This document shows, in pieces, positions 27,410 through 37,726 of a DNA stretch of 64,000 bases. Made by a program: the position numbers and the translations under genes. Each line of letters opens with the position of its first letter. Position 1 is the first letter of the stretch. Under the pieces are notes generated by a model, which saw nothing but the letters and a program-made list of their open reading frames with translations, did no database searches and was not told the DNA's origin. The stretch comes from JADKAV01 sp963769435 (lineage in GTDB: Bacteria; Actinomycetota; Actinomycetes; S36-B12; UBA10799): positions 1,426,001-1,490,000 of the forward strand of contig CAVYLN010000002.1 of NCBI GenBank assembly GCA_963769435.1, given 5' to 3'.

Positions 27410-29657
27410 ATGGATCAGATGACTATCCGCCTCATCGTTGGACTGCTGCTCGTCGTGGCAGTCGTGGTACTGGCGGGAAAACGCGCCCTGACCCTTTTCA
27501 AGCTGATCACCTCGGGGCAGAAGACGGTGGACCGGCCGGAGAGCCGACCCGCGGCGCTGGAGTCGCAGGCGACCGAGGTGCTGGGCCAGCGGAAACTGCT
27601 GCAGTGGTCCGTCCCCGGCGTGGCACACGTCTTCGCGATGTGGGGCTTCATCGTTCTGGTGCTGACCATCATCGAAACCGTCGGGGCGGTCTTCCTGGCC
27701 AAGGACTTCGCGATCCCGTTCATCGGGCGCTGGGCTGTGATCGGGTTCATCGAGGACGTGTTCATCGTCCTGGTGCTGGTCGGTCTGGCGATCTTCGCGG
27801 TGATCCGCCTGCGCACCCAGCCCAGCAAGCAAGGCCGGTACGTCGCGCTTCTTCGGATCCCACACCGGGGCCGCGTGGCTGGTTCTGTTCATGATCTTCA
27901 ACGTCATCTGGACTCTCTGGGTCGCCCGAGCGGCACAGTTCAACGTCTCTGAGTACACCCTGGAGGAAGGCGACTACTTGCAGGCGTTCCCCTTCCATGC
28001 CTCGGGCGGCGCCTTCGCGACCGAGTGGCTGGCCGGCCTGCTGTACCCGCTGGGCCTGACCGCCAACGAATGGATCGAGACGGTCTTCCTGCTGGTGAAC
28101 CTCGCGATCATCTTCGGGTTCCTGATCCTGGTGCTGTACAGCAAGCACCTGCACATCTTCCTTGCCCCGATCAACGTCGGCGCGAAGCGGCAACCCGACG
28201 CGCTCGGCCCGCTGCTGCCGATGTACTCCGGCACCGAGAAGATCGACTTCGAGGACCCGGCCGACGACGCCACGTTCGGCCGCGGCCGGATCGAGGACTT
28301 CACGTGGAAGGGCATGCTCGACATGGCCACGTGTACCGAGTGCGGACGCTGCCAGAGCCAGTGCCCGGCGTGGAACACCGGCAAACCCCTGAGCCCGAAG
28401 CTCATGATCATGGACCTGCGCGATCACCTGTTCGCCTCGGCGCCCTACGTGCTGGCCACCGCCGGTGCGGGCAAGCCCGACGAGATGGGCGAGCGCAACG
28501 AAGAGGTCCTGGCCAAGGTGGGCGAGAAGGTCGCCGGTGAGATCCAGCGGCCGCTGGTGGGGCCGCGCGAAGAGGACGAGCACCGCGAGACCGACGGGTA
28601 CGACGCGAAGGGCCACCGCAGCCACGAGGGCCCGGTCATCGACACCGACGCCCTGTGGTCCTGCACCACGTGCGGGGCCTGCGTGGAGCAATGTCCCGTG
28701 GACATCGAACACATCGACCACTTCGTCGACATGCGCCGCAACCAGGTGATGATCGAGTCGGAGTTCCCGGCCGAACTCGGCGGACTGTTCAAGAACGTCG
28801 AGCAGAAGGGCAACCCCTGGGGCATGAACGCGTCGCTGCGCAACGCCTGGATCGAGGAGGTCGACTTCGAGGTCCCGGTGTTCGGTGCCGATGGTGAGGA
28901 CGAGATCCCGGCGGACGTCGAGTACTTGTTCTGGGTGGGCTGTGCCGGTGCCTACGAGGATCGGGCCAAGGCCACCACGAAGGCGGTCGCGGAACTGCTG
29001 AACACCGCCGGCGTGAAGTACATGGTTCTTGGCGAGGGCGAGACCTGCACCGGCGACCCGGTGCGGCGGGCGGGCAACGAGTTCCTGTTCCAGATGCAGG
29101 CGATGCAGAACGTCGAGATGCTCAACGAGATCAAGGCGCGCAAGATCGTCGTGACCTGCCCGCACTGCCTGAACACGATCGGCCGGGAGTACCCGCAGGT
29201 CGGCGGCGAGTACGAGGTCGTCCACCACACCCAGCTGCTCGCGCAGTTGGTGGACGACGGCCGTCTGGCACCGATCAAGCACGTCGACGAGAAGGTCACG
29301 TACCACGACCCCTGCTACCTGGGTCGGCACAACAAGATCTACGTGCCACCGCGCGAGCTCGTGGCGGGTGTGCCCGGGGTGACACTGGTCGAGATGGAGC
29401 GCAGCGCCGAGAAGAGTTTCTGCTGTGGTGCGGGCGGTGCCCGGATGTGGATGGAGGAGACACTGGGCAGCCGGGTCAACCTCAACCGCACGGACGAGGC
29501 ACTCGGAACCGGCGCCACGACCGTGGCCGTCGGGTGTCCGTTCTGCAACGTCATGATCACCGACGGTGTCACGGCGCGGCAGTCCGAGGGGGCGGCCGCT
29601 GAGAACGTCCAGGTGAAGGACGTCGCCGTCATGCTGCTGGATGCGGTGAAGAACTGA
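27410..29657 (+). CDS. EtfD-like membrane Fe-S oxidoreductase, one frameshift
   Basis: About 748 residues. The N-terminal quarter has about five membrane helices (NarI-like heme b/quinone region). A two-cluster ferredoxin region (CTECGRCQSQCPAW and CTTCGACVEQCPVD) and two CCG-type domains (VTCPHCLNTIG...CYLGRHN and SFCCGAGGARMW...VGCPFCNVM) follow. This architecture and sequence match mycobacterial EtfD (Rv0338c), which passes electrons from acyl-CoA dehydrogenases via ETF to menaquinone. ATG 27410 has GGGAGG about 5 bases upstream. A one-base frame change near 27842 splits the gene; correction gives SRFFGSHTGAAW. Confidence 0.88.
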
Positions 29658-29697
29658 TCGGCGACGGGGGCCGTCAACCGGCAGGTAGAATCGGATC

Positions 29698-29931
29698 ATG
29701 ACGATGCACGTGGAGTCCGCCGACCGTTCCTGGACGGCTACCAAGGTGGTGGCTGTGATCGTGGCCATCGCTACCGGCGGCTACATGCTGCCCTGGGCCA
29801 TCGCCGCTGTCCGGGACGTCCCGCACTGGTCGGTCTTCTGGGTGAACCTGCTGCTCGGATGGACCATCGTCGGCTGGATCGTGGCCCTGGTGATGTCGCT
29901 GCGGGCGCAGCGCCAGATCATCACGGGCTGA
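29698..29931 (+). CDS. Superinfection-immunity-like small membrane protein
   Basis: 77 residues with two membrane helices. GGYMLPWAIAAVRD and VNLLLGWTIVGWIVALVMSL match the short domain named after the T4 superinfection immunity protein, which is common in bacterial chromosomes with no proven phage role. It follows etfD by 40 bases on the same strand and converges on the cyclic-di-GMP gene. Confidence 0.75.
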   Translation: MTMHVESADRSWTATKVVAVIVAIATGGYMLPWAIAAVRDVPHWSVFWVNLLLGWTIVGWIVALVMSLRAQRQIITG

Positions 29932-29951
29932 CCGCGCCGGGAGGCCGTGAC

Positions 29952-32077
29952 TCAGGTGACCGCGGACTCCAGGAACGCCTCGATGGGGGCGGGCTCGGAG
30001 TAGCGGAATCCCTGCACGTAGCGCACGCCGAGCAACTCGACGACCTGCGCCTCGGCCTGCGTCTCGACACCTTCCGCGACCACGTCGCAGTTCAGCGAGG
30101 CCGCCACGCTGGTGGCTGCGGTGAGGAACGCCACCCCTCCCTCGTTCTCACTGCCGGCCCGGCGCACCAGACTGCGGTCCACCTTGAGCAGCCACGGTCG
30201 CAGGTACTCGAGCCTGGTGAAGTTGGAGAATCCGGCGCCGAAATCGTCGATCGCGATCCTGACCCCGTATTCCCGAAGGCGATCAAGGTTGGCCTCTGCC
30301 TCGGAGTTCTCCTGCAGTTCCAGTGACTCGGTGACCTCGATGACCAACTGCTCCGGACGCTCCAGGAACGTACCGGACACAAGATCGTCGACGAGGGCAC
30401 GGTCGGCCAGTTCCTTCACGGACAGGTTGAGGCAGACGAAGAAGTCGTCGTCATGCCGGGCGAGCCAACGCGGCAGTTCGTGCGCCAGTTGCGAGATCAC
30501 GATCTTGCCCAACGGGATGATCTGGCCGGACGCCTCCGCGAAGGGCACGAACTCCCCGGCAGGCACGGCGACTCCGTTACGCAACCAGCGGGCGAGCACC
30601 TCCACCCCTGCCATCCGCAGGCCGTCAGCCTCGTAGATCGGCTGGTAGTAGAGGCAGAACTCACTGCGCCGCAGCGAACTCGCGAGGTCGTGGCGCAGTC
30701 TGGCCTTGCCCACCGCCTCCGTGCCGATCCGCGCGTTGAACCGCTCGTAGCGGTCGCCTCCTCGATTCTTCGCCGCATACATGGCCAGATCGGCGCAGAG
30801 CAGAAGGTCCTCGGTCCGGGAGGCATCGGCCGGAGCCGTCGCGATCCCGACCGCGCCGGTGACATGCAGAAGCGTGTCGCCGATTCGCATCGGCTCACGG
30901 ATCGACGCCAGCAATCTGTCTGCGACGGCGGTGACGCGCTGCGGACCCACGTCGTCACACAGCAGCACACCGAACTCGTCGCCGCCGAGACGGCCGACAT
31001 GGTCTCCTACACGCACCTGTGCGGACAGCCGATCGACCACGGTTCGCAGAACGAGGTCCCCGACCTGATGGCCGTGCTGGTCGTTGACCCCCTTGAAACC
31101 GTCCAGGTCCACCCACAACAGGGCCACCTGTCCGCCGTGCACCGAGATCCGGCCCAACTCCCGATGGATGGCCTCCAGGAGACTGATCCGTGACTCCGAA
31201 CCCGTCAGGGAATCGACAGCGGCCATCCTGGTGTTGTGGCGATCCAGTTTCAGAGAGGCTCGACCATCAGCCACACCAGCAGGAGCGTGGCGCAGACCCA
31301 CCACAGCATCCTTGCGCTGTACCAGGCGAAGCTGTAGCGGTCATTGGACCCCAGTCGGATGACGGCCACTCCCGCCATCAGCACGTTGCAGGCTGCCAGC
31401 CAGCGTCCGATCACTGAGCCGTTGGTCGCGCACCACACCGTGACGACCGCGCAGACGAAGGTGACCAGCAACAGAATGCTGCTGAGCACGAGGGCGTACG
31501 GCGTGCGTATCCCGCCGGAGGTGATGACTGCGGGGAGCAGGTCGGAGACGGCGATGGCGATCGTCAGCAAAGCGGCTGCGACAGAGACTGTCGCACCTAC
31601 GATCAAGCGTCCCATGCTCAGACTGGGCCTGCGATGGAGCCGTTGGTCGGTGTAGATCATCACTGCGGAGACGGCCACTCCGATCGGCAGCACCAAATGC
31701 CACGCATACACGACATTCGCCGCGCTCTGCAGGTTCCCCAAGATCTGTTCGTCCGGGAAGACCGCTCCCGCGAAGAACAGCGGGAGTGCGGCGGTGAGCA
31801 CGGTCACGTACAGGAAGGTCCCGGCGACCATCAGGTAGCCCCTGCGGTGCGAGACCCGGGCATGGCCGAACATCAACAGCGAAGTGATCCCGGCCACGAA
31901 CGAACCGACCAGTGAATAGGCCAGGACGAACGCCGGCACCTGGTCGAGGCGCCGGGAACCGTTGGCAACAGCGACGAGTACGACCAACGCGAACACCAGC
32001 ACGGCGACCGCTGACAGGACGTGGGCACGACGGGACAATCGCCGCGGGGCGTCCAGGTGATACAGCACCTGAGCCAT
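29952..32077 (-). CDS. MASE4-GGDEF-EAL cyclic-di-GMP turnover protein, one frameshift
   Basis: About 708 residues when joined. Residues 1-270 are a MASE4-like sensor with about eight helices. After a one-base break near 31255 the linker LKLDRHNTRMAAVDSLTG leads into a diguanylate cyclase domain with RVGD (I-site RxxD), five residues, then intact GGDEF. The EAL domain follows with EVLARW (variant EAL keeping Glu), NLSV, EVTES, IDDFGAG, KVDRSL and AEGVET. Both catalytic sets look complete, so the protein may make and degrade c-di-GMP under membrane control. The upstream gap (32078-32312) contains only a TTGTTAACAA palindrome at 32246-32255. Confidence 0.85.
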
Positions 32078-32312
32078 GAGCGGCCACCTCCCGCACCCAG
32101 GGTAGGGACCCGAGGGTCAGGGATTCCAGACGGCGAGAAAGTCCGGCCCGGCTCAGGACCTCCGACCCGCCCGCTCAGGTGATCACGAGCGAGGTGATCG
32201 CCGCTGGGCTCAGTGCGGCGGTGGACGGCCCTGGCCGACCAGTGCTTGTTAACAAACTGTGTGGAAGCCAGCACCGACCTGTGGTCAGGCCTGCGACATC
32301 ACAGGCAGTGAC

Positions 32313-34157
32313 TCAGACGACAGCCCCGGGCAGCAGGACCTCGATCACCTTCGACACGTTGGCCTCGACGTCCTCGGTCCCGCGCAGATGTAGTTCCGCA
32401 CTCTCCGGATCCTCGTACTGCTGGCCGACGCCGGTGAGGTTGGGCAGAGAGCCGGCCTTGGACTTCGCGTAGAGCCCTTTGGTGTCTCGCTCCATCGCGA
32501 CCTCGATCGGGGTGTCCACCCACGCCTCGACGAACTCGCCGTCGTCGAAGAGGGACCGCGCGGCCTGCCGGTCGGCGCGGAACGGCGACACCAGGGCGAC
32601 GATCACGACCACTCCGGCGTCGTACATCAGGCGCGCCACTTCGGCGACTCGGCGAACGTTCTCAGCGCGGTCCTCGGGTGTGAATCCGAGGTCCTTGTTC
32701 AGGCCACTTCGCAGGTTGTCCCCGTCCAGCACGAAAGACCGGATGCCCAGCGAGTGCAGGCGCCGCTCGACGGCATCCGCGATCGTGGACTTGCCGGAGC
32801 CGGAGAAACCGGTGAGCCACAGGACCTTCGCGGGGTGCCCGTTGAGCACCTGCCGGGCCTCCCGATCGACCTCGAAGTGGTGGGGAACCACGTTCGTGGC
32901 CCGGCGCAGCGCGAAGCGTGTCAGGCCCGCGGCCAGCGTCTCCCCGCTCATGCGGTCGACCAGGATGAACCCACCGGTCTCGCGCGATTCCGTATAGGGC
33001 TCCAGGGTGACCGGACGGGAGGTCGCGATCTCCACTCGGCCCACATCGTTGATCTCCAGCAGACGGGCGGCCATCGTGTTCCCGTTGGTCACGTCCAGGC
33101 GGTGCCGGACGTTGGTCACCGTCGCGGGCACCTCCAGCGGACCGCAACGCAGCGTGTAGGAGCGTCCGTGAGCGAGTTGCTGGTCGCTCATCCACACCAC
33201 GTCGGCCGCGAACCGGTCGGCCAACTGCGGCGGTTCGCCGGTCACCAGCAGGTCGGAACGGGCGATGTCGATGTCCTTGTCGAGTTCGATCGTCACCGAC
33301 TCGCCGGGGATCGCCTGCTCGGGTTCGCAAGGCTGCGTCCCGTCCAGACCGTGAAGCCTGGTGATCGTCGCCTGCTGCCCGGACTGCGCCACGGTGATGC
33401 GTTGGCCGGCCCGAACAGCACCTTGGGCCACCAGTCCGCCGTACCCGCGGAAGTCCTTGCCACGGATGATCGTCTGCACGGGTAGCCGGACCTCGCCGGA
33501 GGGGTCCTCGAGGATTTCCGCAGCATCAAGTGCGTCGAGCAGGGTGGGGCCGTGGAACCAGGGTGTGTTCGGCGAATGTGCGAGCACGTTGTCGCCGACC
33601 AGGGCTGACACCGGGACCGGGATCACCGACTTGATCTCCATGCGGCGCGCAGTGTCCGAGACCTCGGCCACCAACTCGTTGTAGATGCCCTGGTCGTAGG
33701 CGACTCCGTCAAGCTTGTTCACGGCGAGCACTACGTGGCGCACACCCATCAGCCCGCAGACGGTCAGATGCCGGTGGGTCTGGCGCTTGGTCCCCCGCAT
33801 CGCGTCGATCAGCAGGATGCCCACGTCCGCGGTGGAGGCGGCGACCGCCATGTTCCTGGTGTACTGCTCGTGCCCAGGTGCGTCGGCCAGGATGGCGCGG
33901 CGGCGGCTGGGCAGCATCAGGTGCCGGTAGGCGACGTCGATGGTGATGCCCTGTTCGCGCTCGGCCTCCAGCCCGTCGGTCACCAGGCTGTAGTCGATCT
34001 CACCAAGCGGGATCGTGGAACCGGGACGACGCGTGAACCGGGCCGACTCCAGTTGGTCCTCCGGGATGGACCCGGTCTCGGCGAGCAGGCGTCCCAGCAG
34101 TGTGCTCTTGCCGTCGTCGACGGACCCGCACACCACGACTCGGATCAAAGCCTTCAT
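32313..34157 (-). CDS. cysNC: Bifunctional sulfate adenylyltransferase large subunit / APS kinase
   Basis: 614 residues. The N-terminal GTPase (residues 1-420) shows GSVDDGKSTLLGRLL, DAPGHEQYTRNM and NKLDG typical of CysN. The C-terminal APS kinase (from about 440) shows WLTGFSGSGKSTIADAVE (P-loop) and LDGDNLRSGLNKDLGF. With CysD it makes APS from sulfate and ATP, then phosphorylates it to PAPS. Its ATG shares one base with the CysD stop (TGATG), giving tight coupling. Confidence 0.95.
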   Translation of the reverse strand: MKALIRVVVCGSVDDGKSTLLGRLLAETGSIPEDQLESARFTRRPGSTIPLGEIDYSLVTDGLEAEREQGITIDVAYRHLMLPSRRRAILADAPGHEQYTRNMAVAASTADVGILLIDAMRGTKRQTHRHLTVCGLMGVRHVVLAVNKLDGVAYDQGIYNELVAEVSDTARRMEIKSVIPVPVSALVGDNVLAHSPNTPWFHGPTLLDALDAAEILEDPSGEVRLPVQTIIRGKDFRGYGGLVAQGAVRAGQRITVAQSGQQATITRLHGLDGTQPCEPEQAIPGESVTIELDKDIDIARSDLLVTGEPPQLADRFAADVVWMSDQQLAHGRSYTLRCGPLEVPATVTNVRHRLDVTNGNTMAARLLEINDVGRVEIATSRPVTLEPYTESRETGGFILVDRMSGETLAAGLTRFALRRATNVVPHHFEVDREARQVLNGHPAKVLWLTGFSGSGKSTIADAVERRLHSLGIRSFVLDGDNLRSGLNKDLGFTPEDRAENVRRVAEVARLMYDAGVVVIVALVSPFRADRQAARSLFDDGEFVEAWVDTPIEVAMERDTKGLYAKSKAGSLPNLTGVGQQYEDPESAELHLRGTEDVEANVSKVIEVLLPGAVV

Positions 34158-35071
34158 CAGAAGTAGCCCTCCGCCTTCTTGCGTTCCATGGATTGGGCGC
34201 CTTCGCCGTCGATGAGCCGGCCGGCCCGCTCGGACTGCCGGTTCACCTCGATATCGCGGATGATGTCGTAGACGTCTGCCGCCTCACCTTCGACCGCACC
34301 CGACAACGGGTAGTCACCAAGCGACCGGAAACGGATGCGCCGCATCTCCGGCTCTTCACCCGGCTCGAACTCCATCCGGTCGTCGTCGACCATGATCAAG
34401 GCCCCCTGGCGCTTCACCACGGGGCGTTCCTGGGTGAAGTAGAGCGGCACGACCTCGAGGTTCTCGCGCGCGACGTAGCGCCACACATCCAACTCCGACC
34501 AGTTGGACAGGGGGAACACCCGCATAGTCTGACCGTCTTGCAGAGCATTGTTCACGGTGTGCCAGAACTCGGGGCGCTGGTTGCGCGGCTCCCAGCGGTG
34601 TCCTGCCTCCCGCAGGCTGAAGATGCGCTCCTTGGCGCGCGAGCGCTCCTCGTCGCGCCGGGCGCCGCCGACCGCGATGTCGAACTGGCCATCATCCAGA
34701 CCGGCTCGCAGGGCGACGGTCTTCATGATGCGTGTGAACTCCTGAGCGCCGTGGCTGAAGGGGGTCACACCCGCGTCGCGGGCCTCCTGGTTCGTCGCCA
34801 GGCGCAGGTCGAGTCCGAGTTCCTTGGCCGTGCGGTCACGCAACTCGTACATCTCGCGGAACTTCCACCCGGTGTCGATGTGCATGACCGGGAAGGGGAT
34901 GGGGCCGGGGTGGAAGGCCTTCCGCGCCAGATGCAGCAGGACGGTCGAGTCCTTGCCGATGCTGTAGAGCAGGACGGGACGCTCGAAAGCGGCCGCCGTC
35001 TCCCGGAAGACCCAGATGGCTTCGGCCTCGAGGGCGTCAAGCACCCGTGAGGTCTCATGGTCAATCGACAT
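34157..35071 (-). CDS. cysD: Sulfate adenylyltransferase small subunit
   Basis: 304 residues of the PAPS-reductase/adenine-nucleotide-hydrolase fold. SIGKDSTVLLHLARKAF holds the PP-loop near residue 45; HIDTGWKFREMYELRD, ARRDEERSRAKERIFS and FPLSNWSELDVWRY follow. ATG 35071 gives the family-typical N-terminus (MSIDHETSRVLDALEAEAIW); the reading frame is open 36 codons further but without homology. The first gene of the cysD-cysNC pair, facing a short AT-richer region (35180-35205) likely to hold its promoter. Confidence 0.95.
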   Translation of the reverse strand: MSIDHETSRVLDALEAEAIWVFRETAAAFERPVLLYSIGKDSTVLLHLARKAFHPGPIPFPVMHIDTGWKFREMYELRDRTAKELGLDLRLATNQEARDAGVTPFSHGAQEFTRIMKTVALRAGLDDGQFDIAVGGARRDEERSRAKERIFSLREAGHRWEPRNQRPEFWHTVNNALQDGQTMRVFPLSNWSELDVWRYVARENLEVVPLYFTQERPVVKRQGALIMVDDDRMEFEPGEEPEMRRIRFRSLGDYPLSGAVEGEAADVYDIIRDIEVNRQSERAGRLIDGEGAQSMERKKAEGYF

Positions 35072-35224
35072 GGTCGCTAATCTAATCCTTCGTCGTCGTG
35101 GGCAGTCCGTGTTCGCAAGGGTCGCCGGGGGCGCTGATGCTGCACTGATGCCTGCGGTGGAGCGGAGCCGCTCCCACAAGCATAACTTTACTGAAGTTCA
35201 TTTCTGGTGATCCGCGCGGGGCGA

Positions 35225-35803
35225 TCAACTGACGTCGGTGCGGTGGAAGTTCAGGTAGGAGCGACTGGGCGTCGGACCCCGCTGCCCCTGGTAGCGGGAT
35301 CCGTAGACCTGCGAACCGTAGGGGTGCTCCGCCGGACTCTCCAACCGGAACAGGCACAACTGGCCGATCTTCATACCCGGCCACAGTTTGATCGGCAAGG
35401 TCGCGACGTTCGACAGTTCCAGCGTGACGTGACCGGAGAAGCCCGGGTCGATGAAGCCTGCCGTGGAGTGCGTGAGCAGACCCAGTCGGCCGAGGGACGA
35501 CTTGCCCTCCAACCGGCCGGCGATGTCGTCGGGCAGCGTGATGACCTCGTAGGTGGAGGCGAGGACGAACTCCCCCGGATGCAGGATGAACGACTCGTCC
35601 GGCGCGGACTCGACCATGCGCGTCAGTTCCGGCTGTTCGATCGAGGGGTCGATGTACGGGTACCGATGGTTCTCGAACACCCTGAAGTACCGGTCGAGAC
35701 GCACATCGATGCTGGATGGCTGCACCATCCCGGGTTCGTACGGATCGACGCTGACCCGCCCCTGGTCTATCTCCTTGCGGATCCCACCGTCACTGAGAAG
35801 CAT
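35225..35803 (-). CDS. dcd: dCTP deaminase (probably dUMP-forming)
   Basis: 192 residues, full length. MLLSDGGIRKEIDQGR, QPSSIDVRL, GRLEGKSSLGRLGLLTH (catalytic Ser/Arg/Glu region), GFIDPGFSGHVTLEL and YGSRYQGQRGPTPSR are all present. The sequence closely follows the mycobacterial enzyme that also removes pyrophosphate, so a bifunctional dCTP-to-dUMP role is likely. Its start overlaps the end of the upstream lipoprotein gene by 14 bases. Confidence 0.95.
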   Translation of the reverse strand: MLLSDGGIRKEIDQGRVSVDPYEPGMVQPSSIDVRLDRYFRVFENHRYPYIDPSIEQPELTRMVESAPDESFILHPGEFVLASTYEVITLPDDIAGRLEGKSSLGRLGLLTHSTAGFIDPGFSGHVTLELSNVATLPIKLWPGMKIGQLCLFRLESPAEHPYGSQVYGSRYQGQRGPTPSRSYLNFHRTDVS

Positions 35804-36257
35804 CGCCGCAGCCCAACGACGAGTTCAGCTCCTGGTAGCTGCTCTCGAGTTCGTTGATCGCTGTGGCCCGGTCCTCCGGCACGTCGGCGAGGCTCGAGTC
35901 CCCGTCGAGGCCGGACAGCCCCTCCTTGATCTGCGCCTGGGCCTGGCTGAACTGCTCCTGAGCAGCAAGTACCTGCTGGTCGACGTCCTGGCCCAGCTTC
36001 TCGATCTCGGACTGGACGGTGTCGTAGGCCGCGGCGATCTGGTTGACCGACTCCTGCGCCTGGCTGACGGTCACGTCACCGGTCCCGGTGACGCCGGTCG
36101 CGAGTCCCTCGATCGTGGCGTCGAGGCCCTCGAGTGACAGACACACGGCCGCGTTGGCGTTCTCGGTCTTCTGCTCGGCCTCATCGGTCGACGAGCATCC
36201 CACCGTCAACATCCCGGACATCACGACGACTGTTGCGAACACAGCGGATCGACGCAC
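35790..36257 (-). CDS. Small lipoprotein with helical/coiled-coil domain (unknown)
   Basis: 155 residues with a signal peptide and lipobox (LTVGC). The mature protein is almost wholly helical with heptad-like Leu/Ile/Val/Ala spacing (about residues 75-140), rich in Gln and Glu, and has three further cysteines or small loops near the ends (AAVCLS and LGCGD). No family is recognised. It overlaps dcd by 14 bases, suggesting joint transcription, although a functional link is not obvious. Confidence 0.65.
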   Translation of the reverse strand: MRRSAVFATVVVMSGMLTVGCSSTDEAEQKTENANAAVCLSLEGLDATIEGLATGVTGTGDVTVSQAQESVNQIAAAYDTVQSEIEKLGQDVDQQVLAAQEQFSQAQAQIKEGLSGLDGDSSLADVPEDRATAINELESSYQELNSSLGCGDASQ

Positions 36258-36357
36258 GATTTCCTCCTCGAGAATCCCGTGCCCACTCTAGGGCGTTCCT
36301 GGACGCCCACGCCGGAGGTCGGACAACTTTTCGGCTTTCCCCGTCATCCGGACCATC

Positions 36358-37566
36358 TCAGGAGTCGTGCAGACCCGCGCGGACGATCAGGGAGGCCTCA
36401 GGACCGACCGCGGCATCCAGCAGTCCCAGGTACACCTCCCGGAACGGATCGCCGTGACCGGTGTCGGCGTGCACGTGCCATGTGACGTGGTGCGCGTACT
36501 CGTGCAACACCACCACCTCGCGCATGGCCCACCCCTTGTCACCTATGCCGTCGGGCAGGGCGATCGTCCCGTTCTCCCAATGCGCCTTCGCGTGTCCCTT
36601 GCGAACACGCACCAACGGTTCCGGCACGTCCGGATAACCCCAGGGTCTTCGCCGGATCTCGTGCAGATACCGGCGTACTCCGTGCACGTCGCCGAAACGA
36701 CGCTCGACCGGCAACGTCAGCGAACTGCCCAGGAACTGCACGGTCCCCCCGTTGGCGAGCATGAACAACAACGTGTTCTCCGCGTCGTAGAGCCGTCGAG
36801 TCGTGTTCACGATGCCACGGCCGGACGGGTGCCCCCGATCTCCCGCGCTGGGGTGAGAGCCGCCTGCTGCGCGTCCGACACGTGCCCGCCGCACCGCCGC
36901 TTGCGAGGAGAAGCTGCTGCGATTGCCCCGCCACGACCCGCGGGCACGGGATGCTTCGTCGTAGTAGTCCCGCACCTCGATCTCCTTGCCCCGCAGCACC
37001 AGCGCCGCGGCGGTCCCTTCGCTGGTGCGGTCGTACTCGGTCTCCGCGTCCTTGCGGGCGGCCAGCAGGCGCTCCCCGATCACGCGCACGTAGGCGGAGT
37101 AGTAGCTCTTGCGCGCCTTCTGCGCCGTCATGGGTGCCCCGAGGTTCTCCAGGTCCCGCTCGTCGACCCAGGTCCTGGCGCGCACGAAGGCGTCTGCCGA
37201 CCGGACCATCTGGTGGGCCACGGAATGCAGGAGCATCGTCGCCGCCTCGATGTCACTGGGAAGCCCGAACCAGATGATGAACGTGTTGTTCGAAGCGATG
37301 TTGGTGCGCAGGCTGTTCGCCTCGCCGATCGCCACCGACAGCAGGCACAAGTGACTGTTGACGTGCTGGCGCGGCTGGCCGATCGTCAACTGCTCGTGCG
37401 TGGGCTCCTCCCGCCGCTGAGAACGCTGGGTGTGCGCGCGGGCCTCGGCCAGTGAGATGGCGTGCAGCGTAGCCAACTGTTGGGCCTTGGCGAAGAACGC
37501 CTCGGCCTCAGCATCCGTGGCCGCGTTCTCCGCCTGGTTGAGCAGTTTGCTGAGCGTCTCGAGCAT
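36358..37566 (-). CDS. DUF2786 plus HExxH putative metallohydrolase
   Basis: 402 residues. The N-terminus (LSKLLNQAENAATDAEAEAFFAKAQ) is a DUF2786 domain. A low-complexity Arg/Gly/Ser linker (about 215-255) separates it from a C-terminal metallopeptidase-like domain with VVLHEYAHHVTWH (zinc HExxH), as in the actinobacterial TIGR04338 family. ATG 37566 is chosen because GGGAGG lies about 9 bases upstream and the DUF2786 homology begins there. The biological role is not known. Confidence 0.8.
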   Translation of the reverse strand: MLETLSKLLNQAENAATDAEAEAFFAKAQQLATLHAISLAEARAHTQRSQRREEPTHEQLTIGQPRQHVNSHLCLLSVAIGEANSLRTNIASNNTFIIWFGLPSDIEAATMLLHSVAHQMVRSADAFVRARTWVDERDLENLGAPMTAQKARKSYYSAYVRVIGERLLAARKDAETEYDRTSEGTAAALVLRGKEIEVRDYYDEASRARGSWRGNRSSFSSQAAVRRARVGRAAGGSHPSAGDRGHPSGRGIVNTTRRLYDAENTLLFMLANGGTVQFLGSSLTLPVERRFGDVHGVRRYLHEIRRRPWGYPDVPEPLVRVRKGHAKAHWENGTIALPDGIGDKGWAMREVVVLHEYAHHVTWHVHADTGHGDPFREVYLGLLDAAVGPEASLIVRAGLHDS

Positions 37567-37726
37567 CCGCACCCGCCTCCCTCGATCTGTGTCCCACCAT
37601 CGTGCCCCAAGGTCACGACACCGCCGGATGTTGTCCACAGACAGGGTCCGGAGACCACGCGCCCGGTGGACATGGCGAACCGGCACGACAGTTCCCCTGC
37701 GACCCTCCAGCAGTCAGAATGGGGGA

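Noticed and set aside
27762..29768. 668-codon minus-strand frame opposite EtfD
   Set aside because: A GC-rich shadow with His/Arg/Val-biased composition; the plus strand has ferredoxin and CCG motifs.
29698..29931. Prophage remnant suggested by the superinfection-immunity domain
   Set aside because: No integrase, structural phage gene or attachment site nearby, and the domain is common in non-phage contexts.
32246..32255. TTGTTAACAA palindrome upstream of the c-di-GMP gene as an operator
   Set aside because: A single 10-base palindrome about 170 bases from the start is too weak to call a separate regulatory site.
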